Shown: piece by piece, positions 54,221 to 64,000 of the stretch
Numbering within the stretch: position 1 is the stretch's first letter
Layout of the letters: every line of letters begins with the position of its first letter
Source: Aeromonas sp. RU39B
GTDB lineage: Bacteria; Pseudomonadota; Gammaproteobacteria; Enterobacterales; Aeromonadaceae
Direction: 5' to 3'
DNA: 64,000 nt
Assembly (NCBI RefSeq): GCF_900156095.1
Contig: NZ_FTMJ01000015.1
Location: 1 to 64,000, forward strand
Notes under the pieces: generated by a model
Databases searched by the model: none
The model's input: the letters and a program-made list of their open reading frames with translations, nothing else
What the model was told of the DNA's origin: nothing
Program-made: the position numbers and the translations under genes

Positions 54221-56653
54221 ATGACCAAACGGATCGCGGGCATTTCTGGCCCTCTCGCCCTGACGCTGGGGCTGGTACCCATGCTGACCCCGACTGCGGG
54301 GTGGGCTGCTTCCCTGCCCACGCCGCCGGCTACCGGTCTGCTTGATGGCCTCTGCTACCCTTATGTACCCAAGGTGGAAAACAACCCAGCCGGTGTGGAC
54401 CCCAACAGCCTACCGGTCGAGGTCGATGCCGATCGCCTGGATGCCAAGCAAGGCGGTACGGCTGTCTATCAGGGTGACGTCAAAGTCCGCCAAGGTGTGC
54501 GCAAGTTTGATTCCGACTACGCCCAACTCGACCAAACCAGCCGCGACATGGTGGCGATTGGCAATATTTTCTACAGTGATGGCCAGATCACCGTCACCAG
54601 TGACAAGACCCTCAAATCCAACCTGAACACCAAAAACTCCGAGCTGGAAGAGGGCAAATACCAGGTTCATGGTTCACCGGTGCGTGGCTCGGCCAAGCAC
54701 GTCACCATGACCAACAATAATCAGAACATCACCCTTGAGAGCGCCGAATACACCACCTGCCCACCGGGGCAAGAGGTGTGGACACTCAAGGCGGGCAGTA
54801 TCGACATCGATCAGAGCGAAGTGTTTGGCCAAGCCTGGAATGCCAGCCTGTGGCTTTATGACTTCCCGGTCTTCTACTTCCCGTATATCAACTTCCCGAT
54901 TAAAGACGAGCGCAAGACCGGCCTGCTCTATCCGGGTTACAAAACCTCGTCCCGTAACGGCACAGAGATCACCCAGCCGTTTTACTGGAATATCGCCCCC
55001 AACTACGACGCCACCATCACCCAGCGCTTTATGGACAAGCGCGGTCTGATGGAGCAGGTTGAGTTCCGCTATATGCCAGCGCCCAACCATGTGGGCTCCC
55101 TCTATTTCGAAAACTTAGCCAATGACAAACAATTTGGCTCGAGTAACAGTACCACCAGTAGTCTGGACGATGGGCACCGCTATCTATTCCATGTCACCCA
55201 TGGCTCGAGCCTGATGGATGGCTCGTTGCGCTTTGGTGCGAACTACACCAAAGTGCGTGATCGGGATTACAACTACTACAGCGATTTCAAACCAGCTGTT
55301 GGCAGCGAAGTCGATAGCCAGTTGATGCAGTCGTTAACTGCTGGCTACTACCAGACCAACTGGAATCTCACCTCCGAGGTGCGTACCTACCAGATTCTGA
55401 GCCCAACCGCGTTACTACCACACGAGATGCTGCCGCGTCTTAATTACAACTACTACCAACAGGGCAGCTGGTACGATCTGGCTTTTAATAATGAGCTAAC
55501 CAAATTTGGTTACAGTGATACTGAAGCCAGTAGCAAGCAGCAGGGTGAACGTTATACAGCAACTCGTTTGCACCTTGAGCCGACACTGACCGTACCTTTG
55601 GTAACCCGGCCAGGTTACTATCTCAACAGCCAATACAAGCTGATGATGACCTCGTACAACCAAGACGTACCCGATCATCTCGTCAGTTATGATTCTGAGC
55701 GCTTCACTCAAAATGGTGAGCTCAAACTGGAAGACGGCACCTTGACCCGCACCCTGCCCTCATTTCGTCTGATGAGCGGCATGAACTTCGACAGGCCCGT
55801 CACCTGGTATGATGGCAAGGGCACCCAGACTCTGGAGCCAGAGGTTCAGTACCTCTATACCCCCTATCGTGACCAAGATTCCATCGGTCTCTATGACACC
55901 ACCGATGTACAACAGGATTACTACAGCCTGTTTAGCGATCGCCGTTATGCCGGACTAGACCGCATCAGTGATGCCAATCGCGTTACAGCCGGGCTGACCA
56001 GCCGAGTCTATGACAACGCAGGTGACGAGCGGCTGCGTCTGGCAATCGCCCAAGCGTTTGATATGACCAAGCCACGCGTATTGCTCTATCCCAGCGCTTC
56101 GGCTACAACCAACTCCCGCTCACCACTCTCGTTTGAGGGGGACTCGCGCATTACTGATCGCTGGTTTGCTCACGCTGGCGCTCAATACGATACCGAAGTG
56201 GGAGAATTCAGCTCGGCCAACAGTGCTGTTGAGTATCGCCTTGATAAACTGGTTAGCCAGGTCAATTACCGTTTCCTAAAAGATGGCAACTACAACTTCC
56301 GCAACACCAGTCAGGCAGAAGATCTGAGTCAGGCAGGTCTGGTATTGATGGCTCCTATCGATAACCAGTGGCAGGTCTACGGCGGCTATTACCGCGATGT
56401 GAAGCAAAATATCGATGTGGATCGCAAAGTGGGTGTCAAATATGACTCCTGTTGCTGGAGTGTCAATCTGAGCGTCGAGTGGAACAATAACCCCTATTGG
56501 GAGAACAGTGTCCTCAAAACCCGCTCCGAAAAGAGCATCGGTTTGCAATTCGAGATGAAAGGTCTGGGTAGTGTCGGGAGCGGCGGCAGAACGGTCTCCC
56601 TTGACACCGATCAACTGCCCTACATTCGCCCGTTTAATCTGAAAGGCCAGTAA
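54221..56653 (+). CDS. lptD: LPS assembly outer-membrane protein LptD
   Basis: LptD, with LptE, inserts LPS into the outer leaflet. The 810-residue precursor has a signal peptide (about residues 1-28, ending GWA). An OstA/LptA-like jellyroll follows (about 65-220), then a large beta barrel. Four cysteines are kept: one near LLDGLCYPY, one in TTCPPGQ and the pair SCCW near the C-terminus. These form the two disulfides needed for function. I choose the ATG at 54221; in-frame ATGs at 54137 and 54170 would lengthen the signal. It leads the operon lptD-surA-pdxA-rsmA-apaG-apaH. Confidence 0.94.
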   Translation: MTKRIAGISGPLALTLGLVPMLTPTAGWAASLPTPPATGLLDGLCYPYVPKVENNPAGVDPNSLPVEVDADRLDAKQGGTAVYQGDVKVRQGVRKFDSDYAQLDQTSRDMVAIGNIFYSDGQITVTSDKTLKSNLNTKNSELEEGKYQVHGSPVRGSAKHVTMTNNNQNITLESAEYTTCPPGQEVWTLKAGSIDIDQSEVFGQAWNASLWLYDFPVFYFPYINFPIKDERKTGLLYPGYKTSSRNGTEITQPFYWNIAPNYDATITQRFMDKRGLMEQVEFRYMPAPNHVGSLYFENLANDKQFGSSNSTTSSLDDGHRYLFHVTHGSSLMDGSLRFGANYTKVRDRDYNYYSDFKPAVGSEVDSQLMQSLTAGYYQTNWNLTSEVRTYQILSPTALLPHEMLPRLNYNYYQQGSWYDLAFNNELTKFGYSDTEASSKQQGERYTATRLHLEPTLTVPLVTRPGYYLNSQYKLMMTSYNQDVPDHLVSYDSERFTQNGELKLEDGTLTRTLPSFRLMSGMNFDRPVTWYDGKGTQTLEPEVQYLYTPYRDQDSIGLYDTTDVQQDYYSLFSDRRYAGLDRISDANRVTAGLTSRVYDNAGDERLRLAIAQAFDMTKPRVLLYPSASATTNSRSPLSFEGDSRITDRWFAHAGAQYDTEVGEFSSANSAVEYRLDKLVSQVNYRFLKDGNYNFRNTSQAEDLSQAGLVLMAPIDNQWQVYGGYYRDVKQNIDVDRKVGVKYDSCCWSVNLSVEWNNNPYWENSVLKTRSEKSIGLQFEMKGLGSVGSGGRTVSLDTDQLPYIRPFNLKGQ

Positions 56654-56682
56654 TTCTGCTGGCCCAGCCTTGAGAGATGGAT

Positions 56683-57981
56683 ATGAAGAAGACCCTGATC
56701 GCCTTGCTGACCGCAGGCATGTTTAGTGCCTTCAGCCATGCGGCCCACGCCGCCCCCGAGCTGATGGATCGCGTGCTCGCCGTCGTCAACAAGGATGTCG
56801 TGCTGTCGAGTCAGCAAGATGCCTTGGTGCAGAAGGTAAAAAACAGTGCACGCGAACAGGGGCAGTCTCTGCCCGATGATGCTACGTTGCGCCGTCAGGC
56901 GCTGGATCGTCTGATTCAGGACAGTCTGGTGCTGCAGCTGGCTGACCGCCAAGGCCTCAAGATCAGCGACACCCAACTGGAGCAGGCCATCGCCGGTATC
57001 GCCGCTGACAATCATATGACCGTTGAGCAGCTGCGCGCCCAGCTCGACAAGGAAGGCACGCCATACGCCCAGTATCGTGAAGAAGTTCGCCGCGAGATCC
57101 TGATGAGTGAGGTGCGCCGCAACCAGGTGCGCCGCCGTATCAACATCTCTGACCAAGAGGTCAAGCAGGTCGTCGATATCCTCAAAAAGCAGGGGCAGCA
57201 ACAGAGCGAATATCACATCGGTCATATTCAGATTGCTCTGCCAGACAGCCCCAATGCAGCCCAGCTCGATGCCGCCAAGGCCAAGGCCCAGCGCATCCTC
57301 AAGGCCCTGTCTGAAGGCGCCGACTTCCGCAAGCTGGCCATCGCTGAAAGTAGTGGGCCCAAAGCGCTGGAAGGGGGTGACTGGGGTTGGATGAACCTGC
57401 AGGAGATGCCTACCCTGATGGCCGAAGCGGTACAAGGGGCCAGTAAGGGCGCCGTGGTCGGTCCGCTGCGCTCCGGTGCCGGTCTGCACATCATCAAGGT
57501 ATTCGATACCAAGGGGCTGCAGCAGGCTAACCTTATCGAGGTAAAAGCCCGTCACATTCTGATCAAGCCTTCGATCATCCTGAGTGACGCCAAAGCCAAG
57601 GGGATGCTTGATGGCTTCCTGCATGACATCAAGACCGGCAAGGCCGAGTTTGGTCAGCTGGCCGAGAAGTACTCCGAAGATCCGGGCTCTGCCGTACAAG
57701 GTGGTGAACTGGGTTGGTCCTCACCGGACATGTATGCGCCGGAGTTTCGCGACATGGTTAACCGCCTGCAACCGGGTCAGATCAGCCAACCGTTCCGTAC
57801 CAGCTTTGGCTGGCACATCGTTCAGCTCGAAGATCGCCGCAGCCAGGATGCCACTGACAAGGCACTGGAGCAGCGTGCTTATCAGCTGATCTACAACCGC
57901 CGCTTCGCCGAAGAGGTGGCAAGTTGGCAGGATGAGCTGCGCGATGGCGCCTATATCCACATTGAAGGCTCACAAGGCTGA
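56683..57981 (+). CDS. surA: Periplasmic chaperone and peptidyl-prolyl isomerase SurA
   Basis: SurA escorts outer-membrane proteins, including LptD, across the periplasm. The 432-residue precursor has a signal peptide ([20 protein letters not shown]), a helical chaperone core and two parvulin domains. They begin near [11 protein letters not shown] (about residue 172) and [13 protein letters not shown] (about 286), and the second is more canonical. Two ATGs lie close together; 56683 has GAGAG 6 bases upstream, while 56677 has almost no spacing. The stop overlaps pdxA by one base. Confidence 0.94.
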   Translation: MKKTLIALLTAGMFSAFSHAAHAAPELMDRVLAVVNKDVVLSSQQDALVQKVKNSAREQGQSLPDDATLRRQALDRLIQDSLVLQLADRQGLKISDTQLEQAIAGIAADNHMTVEQLRAQLDKEGTPYAQYREEVRREILMSEVRRNQVRRRINISDQEVKQVVDILKKQGQQQSEYHIGHIQIALPDSPNAAQLDAAKAKAQRILKALSEGADFRKLAIAESSGPKALEGGDWGWMNLQEMPTLMAEAVQGASKGAVVGPLRSGAGLHIIKVFDTKGLQQANLIEVKARHILIKPSIILSDAKAKGMLDGFLHDIKTGKAEFGQLAEKYSEDPGSAVQGGELGWSSPDMYAPEFRDMVNRLQPGQISQPFRTSFGWHIVQLEDRRSQDATDKALEQRAYQLIYNRRFAEEVASWQDELRDGAYIHIEGSQG

Positions 57982-58964
57982 TGGTTAGCCGTCTCGTTCT
58001 GACCCCGGGGGAACCGTCCGGGGTTGGCCCCGACCTGGTACTGCGCATTGCCCAGCAGCCGTGGCCGCATCAACTGGTGGTCGTGGCCGATCCTGCGTTA
58101 TTAACCGAGCGGGCCTACCTGCTCGGCTTGCCTATTACGCTGCAACCATACGATCCGGCCCAACCGGCTGCCCCTCAGGCTGCCGGAACGCTGACCGTCT
58201 GTGCGATTCCACTCGGGGCGCCCAGCCAAGCGGGACAACTGGACGAGCACAACGGCCACTACGTACTGCAAACCCTGCAACGCGCCTGTGACGGCTGCCT
58301 GAGTGGGGAATTTGCCGCGCTGGTTACTGGCCCGGTGCACAAGGGCATCATCAATCAGGCGGGTGTTCCATTTAGCGGCCACACCGAGTTCTTCGCCCAG
58401 CAATCCAGCACCCCCGATGTGGTGATGATGCTGGCTACCGAAGGGCTGCGGGTTGCGCTGGTGACCACCCACATACCGCTCGCCTACGTGGCCAAGGCCA
58501 TCACGCCGGAGCGACTGGTTAAGATTATCCGGATTCTGGATGCCGACCTGCGTGCCAAATTCGGCATATCCAAGCCGCGCATCTATGTCTGCGGCCTCAA
58601 TCCCCATGCCGGCGAAGGCGGTCACCTCGGTCGTGAAGAGATCGATGTGATTGAACCGACGCTGGCCACGCTGCGTGAGGAGGGGCTGAATTTGGTCGGC
58701 CCGCTTCCCGCAGATACCCTGTTCCAGGACAAATACCTCAAGGATGCGGATGCGGTACTCGCCATGTACCACGACCAGGGACTGCCGGTGCTCAAATTCA
58801 AAGGCTTCGGTAATTCGGTCAACATCACCCTGGGTCTTCCTTTTATCCGCACATCGGTGGATCACGGCACCGCCCTCGATCTGGCTGGCACTGGCCAAGC
58901 CGATCCGGGCAGTCTGCTGACCGCCATCGACCACGCCATCAAGATGGTAGAGAAAAGAACATGA
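57981..58964 (+). CDS. pdxA: 4-hydroxythreonine-4-phosphate dehydrogenase PdxA
   Basis: Oxidises 4-phosphohydroxy-threonine in the pyridoxal phosphate pathway. The 327 residues include the start [13 protein letters not shown], the substrate/metal region [17 protein letters not shown], and the metal-binding His and Asp sites in [10 protein letters not shown]. Stop and start overlap rsmA by 4 bases (ATGA). Length matches E. coli (329). Confidence 0.96.
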   Translation: MVSRLVLTPGEPSGVGPDLVLRIAQQPWPHQLVVVADPALLTERAYLLGLPITLQPYDPAQPAAPQAAGTLTVCAIPLGAPSQAGQLDEHNGHYVLQTLQRACDGCLSGEFAALVTGPVHKGIINQAGVPFSGHTEFFAQQSSTPDVVMMLATEGLRVALVTTHIPLAYVAKAITPERLVKIIRILDADLRAKFGISKPRIYVCGLNPHAGEGGHLGREEIDVIEPTLATLREEGLNLVGPLPADTLFQDKYLKDADAVLAMYHDQGLPVLKFKGFGNSVNITLGLPFIRTSVDHGTALDLAGTGQADPGSLLTAIDHAIKMVEKRT

Positions 58965-59773
58965 GTAACAGCAAGGTGCATATGGGCCACACGGCCCGTA
59001 AGCGTTTCGGTCAGAACTTTCTGCACGATCGCTATGTGATTGGACAGATTGTCGATGCCATCCATCCCCAGCCGGGTGAAAACATGGTCGAAATCGGCCC
59101 GGGCTTGGCGGCGCTGACCGAACCGGTCTGCGAGCGCATCGACAAAATGACCGTGGTTGAACTGGACCGGGATTTGGCGGCTCGCCTGCGTGAGCACCCC
59201 GTGCTTTCGAGCAAGCTCAATGTCATCGAAGCCGATGCCATGCGCTTTGATTTTTCCACCTTGATGCAACCGGGTCGGCCACTGCGCATTTTCGGCAACC
59301 TGCCCTATAACATCTCGACGCCGCTCATCTTCCACCTCTGCGAATATGCCGAGCAGGTGCAAGACATGCACTTCATGCTGCAAAAAGAGGTGGTTCTGCG
59401 TCTGGCCGCCGGCCCCGGTAGCAAGGCCTATGGCCGTCTGAGCGTCATGACCCAGTATTACTGCCAGGTCATTCCGGTTCTGGAAGTAGGCCCGGGCGCG
59501 TTCAAACCGGCGCCCAAAGTGGACTCGGCCGTAGTTCGCCTGATGCCGCACAAGGAAAAACCCTTTGTTGCCAAGGATGTACGCCTGCTGAGCCGGGTCT
59601 GCACCGAAGGCTTCGGCCAACGGCGTAAAACCATCCGTAACTGCTTCTCCAACTTCATCACCGCCGAACAGCTCGCTTCGCTTGGCATTGATGGCAACCT
59701 GCGCCCGGAAAACCTGTCGCTGGAGCAGTTTGTCACCATCGCCAACTGGCTGGCCGATCAACAGGCAGCCTGA
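58961..59773 (+). CDS. rsmA: 16S rRNA dimethyladenosine transferase RsmA (KsgA)
   Basis: Dimethylates two adjacent adenines near the 3' end of 16S rRNA, a late step of 30S assembly. The 270-residue protein starts with [12 protein letters not shown], the KsgA signature. The SAM motif is [13 protein letters not shown] and the catalytic NLPYN (about residue 113) is present. It overlaps pdxA by 4 bases and apaG by one. Confidence 0.97.
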   Translation: MSNSKVHMGHTARKRFGQNFLHDRYVIGQIVDAIHPQPGENMVEIGPGLAALTEPVCERIDKMTVVELDRDLAARLREHPVLSSKLNVIEADAMRFDFSTLMQPGRPLRIFGNLPYNISTPLIFHLCEYAEQVQDMHFMLQKEVVLRLAAGPGSKAYGRLSVMTQYYCQVIPVLEVGPGAFKPAPKVDSAVVRLMPHKEKPFVAKDVRLLSRVCTEGFGQRRKTIRNCFSNFITAEQLASLGIDGNLRPENLSLEQFVTIANWLADQQAA

Positions 59774-60129
59774 TGTCGAGCGTTCTTGTCCGTACCTTCC
59801 CCGAGTATGTGGAAGGCAGCAGCGAGCCGTGGCAGTTTCACTACCGCATCGAGATCGAGAATTGCGGTGAGATCTCGGTGCAGCTGCTGCATCGTCGCTG
59901 GTTGATCACTGATGCCAACGGCAAGAAGATAGAAGTGGAAGGGCCGGGCGTCGTCGGTGAACAGCCAGTTATCGCACCCGGAGCCACCTTCAGCTACCAA
60001 AGCGGCGTCCCTCTCGACACGCCGGTGGGCGTGATGCAGGGCAGTTACCTGCTACAGGATGAAGAGGGTGAACAGTTTGAAACGACTATCGCCCCCTTCA
60101 CGCTAGCGGTACCCAACATCATCAACTGA
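59773..60129 (+). CDS. apaG: ApaG protein
   Basis: A 118-residue single-domain beta-sandwich of unsettled function, conserved beside apaH. Typical pieces are FHYRIEIEN, RRWLITDANGK and GVVGEQPVIAPG, and the conserved GVMQGSY. The gene overlaps the rsmA stop by one base and lies 6 bases from apaH. An N-terminal VLVRTFPEYVEGSS completes the family. Confidence 0.95.
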   Translation: MSSVLVRTFPEYVEGSSEPWQFHYRIEIENCGEISVQLLHRRWLITDANGKKIEVEGPGVVGEQPVIAPGATFSYQSGVPLDTPVGVMQGSYLLQDEEGEQFETTIAPFTLAVPNIIN

Positions 60130-60135
60130 GGTTTC

Positions 60136-60957
60136 ATGGCAAACTGTTTTGTAGGTGATATCCAGGGCTGCTATGACGATTTACGCCGTCTGCTGGATCT
60201 CGCCAAGTTCGATCCCAGTCAGGATACCCTGTGGCTTTGCGGCGATCTGGTCGCCCGCGGCCCCGATTCACTGAGCGTACTACGCTTTGTCAAATCGCTC
60301 GGCGAGCGCGCCATCACGGTGCTCGGCAATCACGATCTACACCTGTTGGCCGTAGCGGGTGGCCACGCCCCGCTTAAGAAAAAAGACAAAATCGAAGAGA
60401 TCCTCAAGGCGCCGGATTGCGCTGAGCTACTGGACTGGCTGCGCTTTCAGCCGCTGCTGGCCGAGCATCCCGATCATCCGCTGCTGATGGTGCATGCCGG
60501 CCTTTCACCGGCCTGGGATGTCACCACGGCCCGACTCTGTGCCCGTGAAGTCGAGAGTCTGCTGCAAGGCGATCAATACCAATGGCTGCTCAAACACATG
60601 TATGGCGACCAGCCCGATACCTGGAGCGACAGCCTGACCGGTATCGATCGCTATCGCTACATCATCAACACCTTCACCCGCATGCGCTTCTGCTTCTTTG
60701 ACGGTCGCCTCGATTTCAAATGCAAGCAGGGTCCGAAAGAGTCGGTGCCCGGCCTGCGCCCCTGGTTCGAGCAGCGTGAACACCATGTTGACGATCCCGT
60801 CATCATCTTCGGCCACTGGGCCGCCCTGATGGGACAGTGCCCGGTCGCCGACATCAAGGCGCTCGATACCGGCTGTGTATGGGGTAATACCCTCACCATG
60901 TGGCGCTATGAGGACGATGCCCTGATCGCCACGCCCTGCCCGGCTTACGCAAAATAG
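60136..60957 (+). CDS. apaH: Symmetrical bis(5'-nucleosyl)-tetraphosphatase ApaH
   Basis: Splits Ap4A to two ADP, and in E. coli also removes Np4 caps from RNA. The 273-residue metallophosphoesterase has GDIQGCYDDL at the start, then GDLVARGP and GNHDLHL, the metal and phosphate ligands. A HAGLSP and a late GHWAALMG follow. Length matches E. coli (280). Last of the lptD operon, followed by a hairpin. Confidence 0.96.
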   Translation: MANCFVGDIQGCYDDLRRLLDLAKFDPSQDTLWLCGDLVARGPDSLSVLRFVKSLGERAITVLGNHDLHLLAVAGGHAPLKKKDKIEEILKAPDCAELLDWLRFQPLLAEHPDHPLLMVHAGLSPAWDVTTARLCAREVESLLQGDQYQWLLKHMYGDQPDTWSDSLTGIDRYRYIINTFTRMRFCFFDGRLDFKCKQGPKESVPGLRPWFEQREHHVDDPVIIFGHWAALMGQCPVADIKALDTGCVWGNTLTMWRYEDDALIATPCPAYAK

Positions 60958-60974
60958 CATCACCAAAAAGCAGT

Positions 60975-60996
60975 GAGGCCACCTTTGGGTGGCCTC
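60975..60996. terminator. Hairpin between apaH and folA
   Basis: GAGGCCACC pairs with GGTGGCCTC around TTTG, between the convergent stops. T-rich tracts follow at a short distance on each strand (TTGTCTT plus, CTGCTTTTT minus). Confidence 0.75.
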
Positions 60997-61001
60997 TTGT
61001 C

Positions 61002-61499
61002 TTATTGCTCGCACACTCGTTGCAGCGTCTCGAAACGATACGAGTAGGGATTACGCTCATCAGGCTGGTGCCGCTCTTCATCCACCTGCTGCCAGACCAA
61101 CTGCTGGTAATCAGGGAAGTGGGTATCTCCCTCAACCTCCACATCGATGTGGGTCAGATAGAGTGTATCAGCCTGCTCCAGCATCTCTTGGTAGAGCCGG
61201 CCCCCACCAATAACCATCACTTCGTCGACCTCAGCGACAGCCTGCAACGCCGCCTCAGGGCTAGCAAATACTTCAACCCCAACCGGCGCATAAGTGGCAT
61301 CGCGACTGACGACCAGATTGCGCCGTCCCGGCAGAGGGCGACCAATTGATTCAAAGGTGCGGCGCCCCATCAGGATGGGCTTACCCAGGGTCACGGCTTT
61401 GAAATGGGCCAGGTCAGCCGGCAGATGCCAAGGCATGGCATTATCCTTGCCAATTACCCGATGCCTGGCCATGGCAACAATCATGGCGATCTTCATCAT
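61002..61499 (-). CDS. folA: Dihydrofolate reductase FolA
   Basis: Reduces dihydrofolate to tetrahydrofolate with NADPH; the target of trimethoprim. The 165-residue protein keeps IAMIVAMARHRVIG, the catalytic Asp in MPWHLPADLAHF, GRRTFESIGRPLPGR for NADPH binding and the VIGGGRLY loop. DTHFPDY is the usual late block. Several start codons are packed together (GTG 61505, ATG 61499, ATG 61496); 61499 has AAGAG 5 bases upstream. The trimethoprim-contact residues look ordinary. Confidence 0.96.
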   Translation of the reverse strand: MMKIAMIVAMARHRVIGKDNAMPWHLPADLAHFKAVTLGKPILMGRRTFESIGRPLPGRRNLVVSRDATYAPVGVEVFASPEAALQAVAEVDEVMVIGGGRLYQEMLEQADTLYLTHIDVEVEGDTHFPDYQQLVWQQVDEERHQPDERNPYSYRFETLQRVCEQ

Positions 61500-61507
61500 G
61501 GTCACTC

Positions 61508-61984
61508 TTAGACGATGGGGCGGTTACGGTACACGACCAGCGATGGGATCGCCAGACCGATACTCAGCGCCGCCACGATAAACAGCGCCTTCAGCCCGTT
61601 TTCCAGCGCACTCTCGAGCACCGGCATGGTGACACCGCGGGTGTTAAGGTCAACCAGCGCAATCATCGCCTGGAAGGCAAACTTGCCCGGAATCATCGGG
61701 ATGATACTGGCAACGCTGAACACCGGCCGGGGTACCAACAGGCGACGCGCCCAATAGACACAGACAAAGCCAATGGTGGTGGCGGCTGTCAGGGTTGCCC
61801 ATTCAATCGAGATGCCAAAGTGCATCAGCAGGGTGCGAAGGCTATGGGCCAATGCACCACCGATGGCGCAATACTTCAGCATGCGTGGCGGCACGTTGAA
61901 AATCATGGCAAAGCCGACCGCCGGCACCGCCGAGAGTAGGGCATCTTTAACCAGCAACAGCAGGAGTTCGATCATATCTGCCAC
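61508..61984 (-). CDS. yjjB: ThrE/YjjB-type small threonine/serine or succinate exporter subunit
   Basis: A 158-residue integral membrane protein with about five helices (ELLLLLVKDALLSAVPAVGFAMIFN and others). It carries the ThrE_2 (DUF3815) pattern: NVPPRMLKYCAIGGALAH, and PMIPGKFAF. In E. coli YjjB pairs with YjjP to export succinate; related ThrE exports threonine and serine. It overlaps yjjP by 13 bases, so the pair is surely co-translated. It ends 8 bases before the folA start region. Confidence 0.88.
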   Translation of the reverse strand: MADMIELLLLLVKDALLSAVPAVGFAMIFNVPPRMLKYCAIGGALAHSLRTLLMHFGISIEWATLTAATTIGFVCVYWARRLLVPRPVFSVASIIPMIPGKFAFQAMIALVDLNTRGVTMPVLESALENGLKALFIVAALSIGLAIPSLVVYRNRPIV

Positions 61985-62769
61985 CCCCAGATCCCGGTAA
62001 TAGACATGGCGAGCAAGATTCCCAACGCCGCGCTCACGGTTAGCAGGGTCGCCGTGCCCCAGCGAGCCAGACCGACGTTGAAGTAGCCTTTCACCATGTC
62101 GGAGACGGCATTGATCAGCGGGAAGCCAGGCACCAGCAATAACACGCTAGCCGCCATGGCCAGATAGGGCTGCGCCCCCCACTCGTAATAGGTGGCCAGC
62201 GAGGCAAGCAGGGTGGCAATAAAGCCGGTAACGGCAAAATTGATAAGTGGACTGTGGTGGTGTCTGGCCATCAATTGCCGTACCCGCATGGCGACCCCGG
62301 ATGCAAACACCGTCACCAGAAAGACCGGCCAATCGCCACCAAACAGCAGGCTGAACGAACCGCAAGAGAGCCCGACCATCGGCACCACCAGCCAGGGGTG
62401 GTAATGGAACGGGACAATCGCCTCGAGCCGTTTACGCACCTCAGCAGCGGCAATCAGCTCTTTCTCAGCCAAAATACAGATGCGCTGCACTTCGCAGACG
62501 ACCTGCATGTTGATGCCCTGCTCGCGCACCCGCCTCGTGGTGGTGACACAGCTTCCCTGATAGAGACTGGTCACCACGATGGCGCTGGCAGAGATGGCCA
62601 TTTCAACGCTTTCGAGCCCGAGCGCCAGTCCAACCCGGACTGTGGTCTGCTCGATAATCCGACTTTCGGCTCCAAATTGAGCCAACATCTGGGCAACTTT
62701 CACAATAATGCGGGTCACTTCCGTTTGCTGCTCCCGAGAGAGCACCCGCCGAGGACTGATATTTCTCAT
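61972..62769 (-). CDS. yjjP: YjjP-type exporter subunit (ThrE family, DUF1212)
   Basis: A 265-residue membrane protein: a soluble N-terminal half (residues about 1-115) with the family pattern RVGLALGLESVEMAIS. Five helices follow in the C-terminal half (WLVVPMVGLSCGSFSLLFGG, WPVFLVTVFASGVAM and others) with VPGFPLINAVSDM. Family knowledge suggests export of small acids or amino acids with YjjB. The start at 62769 has AGGGAAG just upstream; a much longer frame to 62856 lacks family similarity and would run into the obgE terminator. Confidence 0.88.
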   Translation of the reverse strand: MRNISPRRVLSREQQTEVTRIIVKVAQMLAQFGAESRIIEQTTVRVGLALGLESVEMAISASAIVVTSLYQGSCVTTTRRVREQGINMQVVCEVQRICILAEKELIAAAEVRKRLEAIVPFHYHPWLVVPMVGLSCGSFSLLFGGDWPVFLVTVFASGVAMRVRQLMARHHHSPLINFAVTGFIATLLASLATYYEWGAQPYLAMAASVLLLVPGFPLINAVSDMVKGYFNVGLARWGTATLLTVSAALGILLAMSITGIWGWQI

Positions 62770-62833
62770 CTTCCCTGAGATCCTAATACAACGAACGTCA
62801 GTATATGACGGGGTGATTATGCACGGTTTGCCC

Positions 62834-62870
62834 CAAAACAAGAAAGGCCACTGCAAAGAGTGGCCTTTCT
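62834..62870 (-). terminator. Terminator of obgE
   Basis: AGAAAGGCCACT (62841-62852) pairs with AGTGGCCTTTCT (62859-62870) around a 6-base loop. On the minus strand it is followed by TGTTTTGG. It lies 16 bases past the obgE stop. Confidence 0.85.
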
Positions 62871-62885
62871 GCGGGAAATCCCGAC

Positions 62886-64000
<1,115 letters not shown>

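Overview
The window is chromosomal DNA of a gammaproteobacterium. Gene content and order point to Aeromonas or a close relative: lptFG / pepA-holC-valS, amgK-murU / lptD-surA-pdxA-rsmA-apaG-apaH-folA, radA / PilZ / serB and a deo operon with nupC. The genus is inferred from remembered synteny and protein similarity. No rRNA is present to confirm it.

Layout. 1-93 looks like the right end of an IS3-family element. 130-3606 (minus) is the pqiABC envelope lipid-transport operon. 3789-4136 is a divergent Hfq-like protein. 4188-7511 (minus) holds a YqaB-type phosphatase, a GAF-GGDEF diguanylate cyclase and a stand-alone dapA. That dapA is preceded by a lysine-rich 29-codon leader ORF and a terminator. 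7801-11676 carries rsmC and the glycogen pair glgC-glgA. 11795-12522 is an array of six near-identical tRNA-Leu(CAG) genes. 12610-19761 holds a ComFB-like protein, a small membrane protein behind a Fur-box-like site, radA, a two-PilZ-domain protein, an alpha/beta hydrolase, serB and its divergent ytjB-type partner. 19814-26916 (minus) is nucleoside salvage: nupC, a 56-residue XapX protein, deoC, deoA, deoB and deoD, with the TatD-type hydrolase yjjV upstream. 27110-30567 (minus) has a Firmicutes-like rRNA uracil methyltransferase, amtB with sigma-54/NtrC-like sites, and tRNA-Leu(CAA). 30709-38558 has an RDD protein, lptFG (minus) and pepA-holC-valS (plus). 38729-45093 has two membrane proteins, a PBP7-type endopeptidase, a glycine-zipper protein, a DUF333 lipoprotein and an overlapping hlyU-like/tmcA pair. 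45257-51498 has cheV, guaC, earP-efp, a DUF3530 protein and a 2-hydroxyacid dehydrogenase. 51543-54048 (minus) is djlA and amgK-murU. 54221-60957 is the lptD-to-apaH operon. 60975-64000 (minus) is folA, the yjjPB pair and obgE, which runs off the right edge.

Themes. Many genes serve the envelope: lipid transport (pqi), LPS export (lptD, lptF, lptG), outer-membrane folding (surA) and murein recycling (amgK, murU, PBP7). Others modify RNA or support translation: rsmC, rsmA, tmcA, rlmD-like, earP/efp, valS and seven tRNA-Leu genes. c-di-GMP is represented by one predicted synthase and one predicted receptor. Most of the window is conserved core genome. The least ordinary points are the Hfq paralogue without the conserved histidine, the leader-ORF/terminator layout in front of an alphaproteobacterial-looking dapA, the Firmicutes-like rRNA methyltransferase, and the tRNA array with a covarying variable-arm pair. 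I found no CRISPR array, prophage or defence island.
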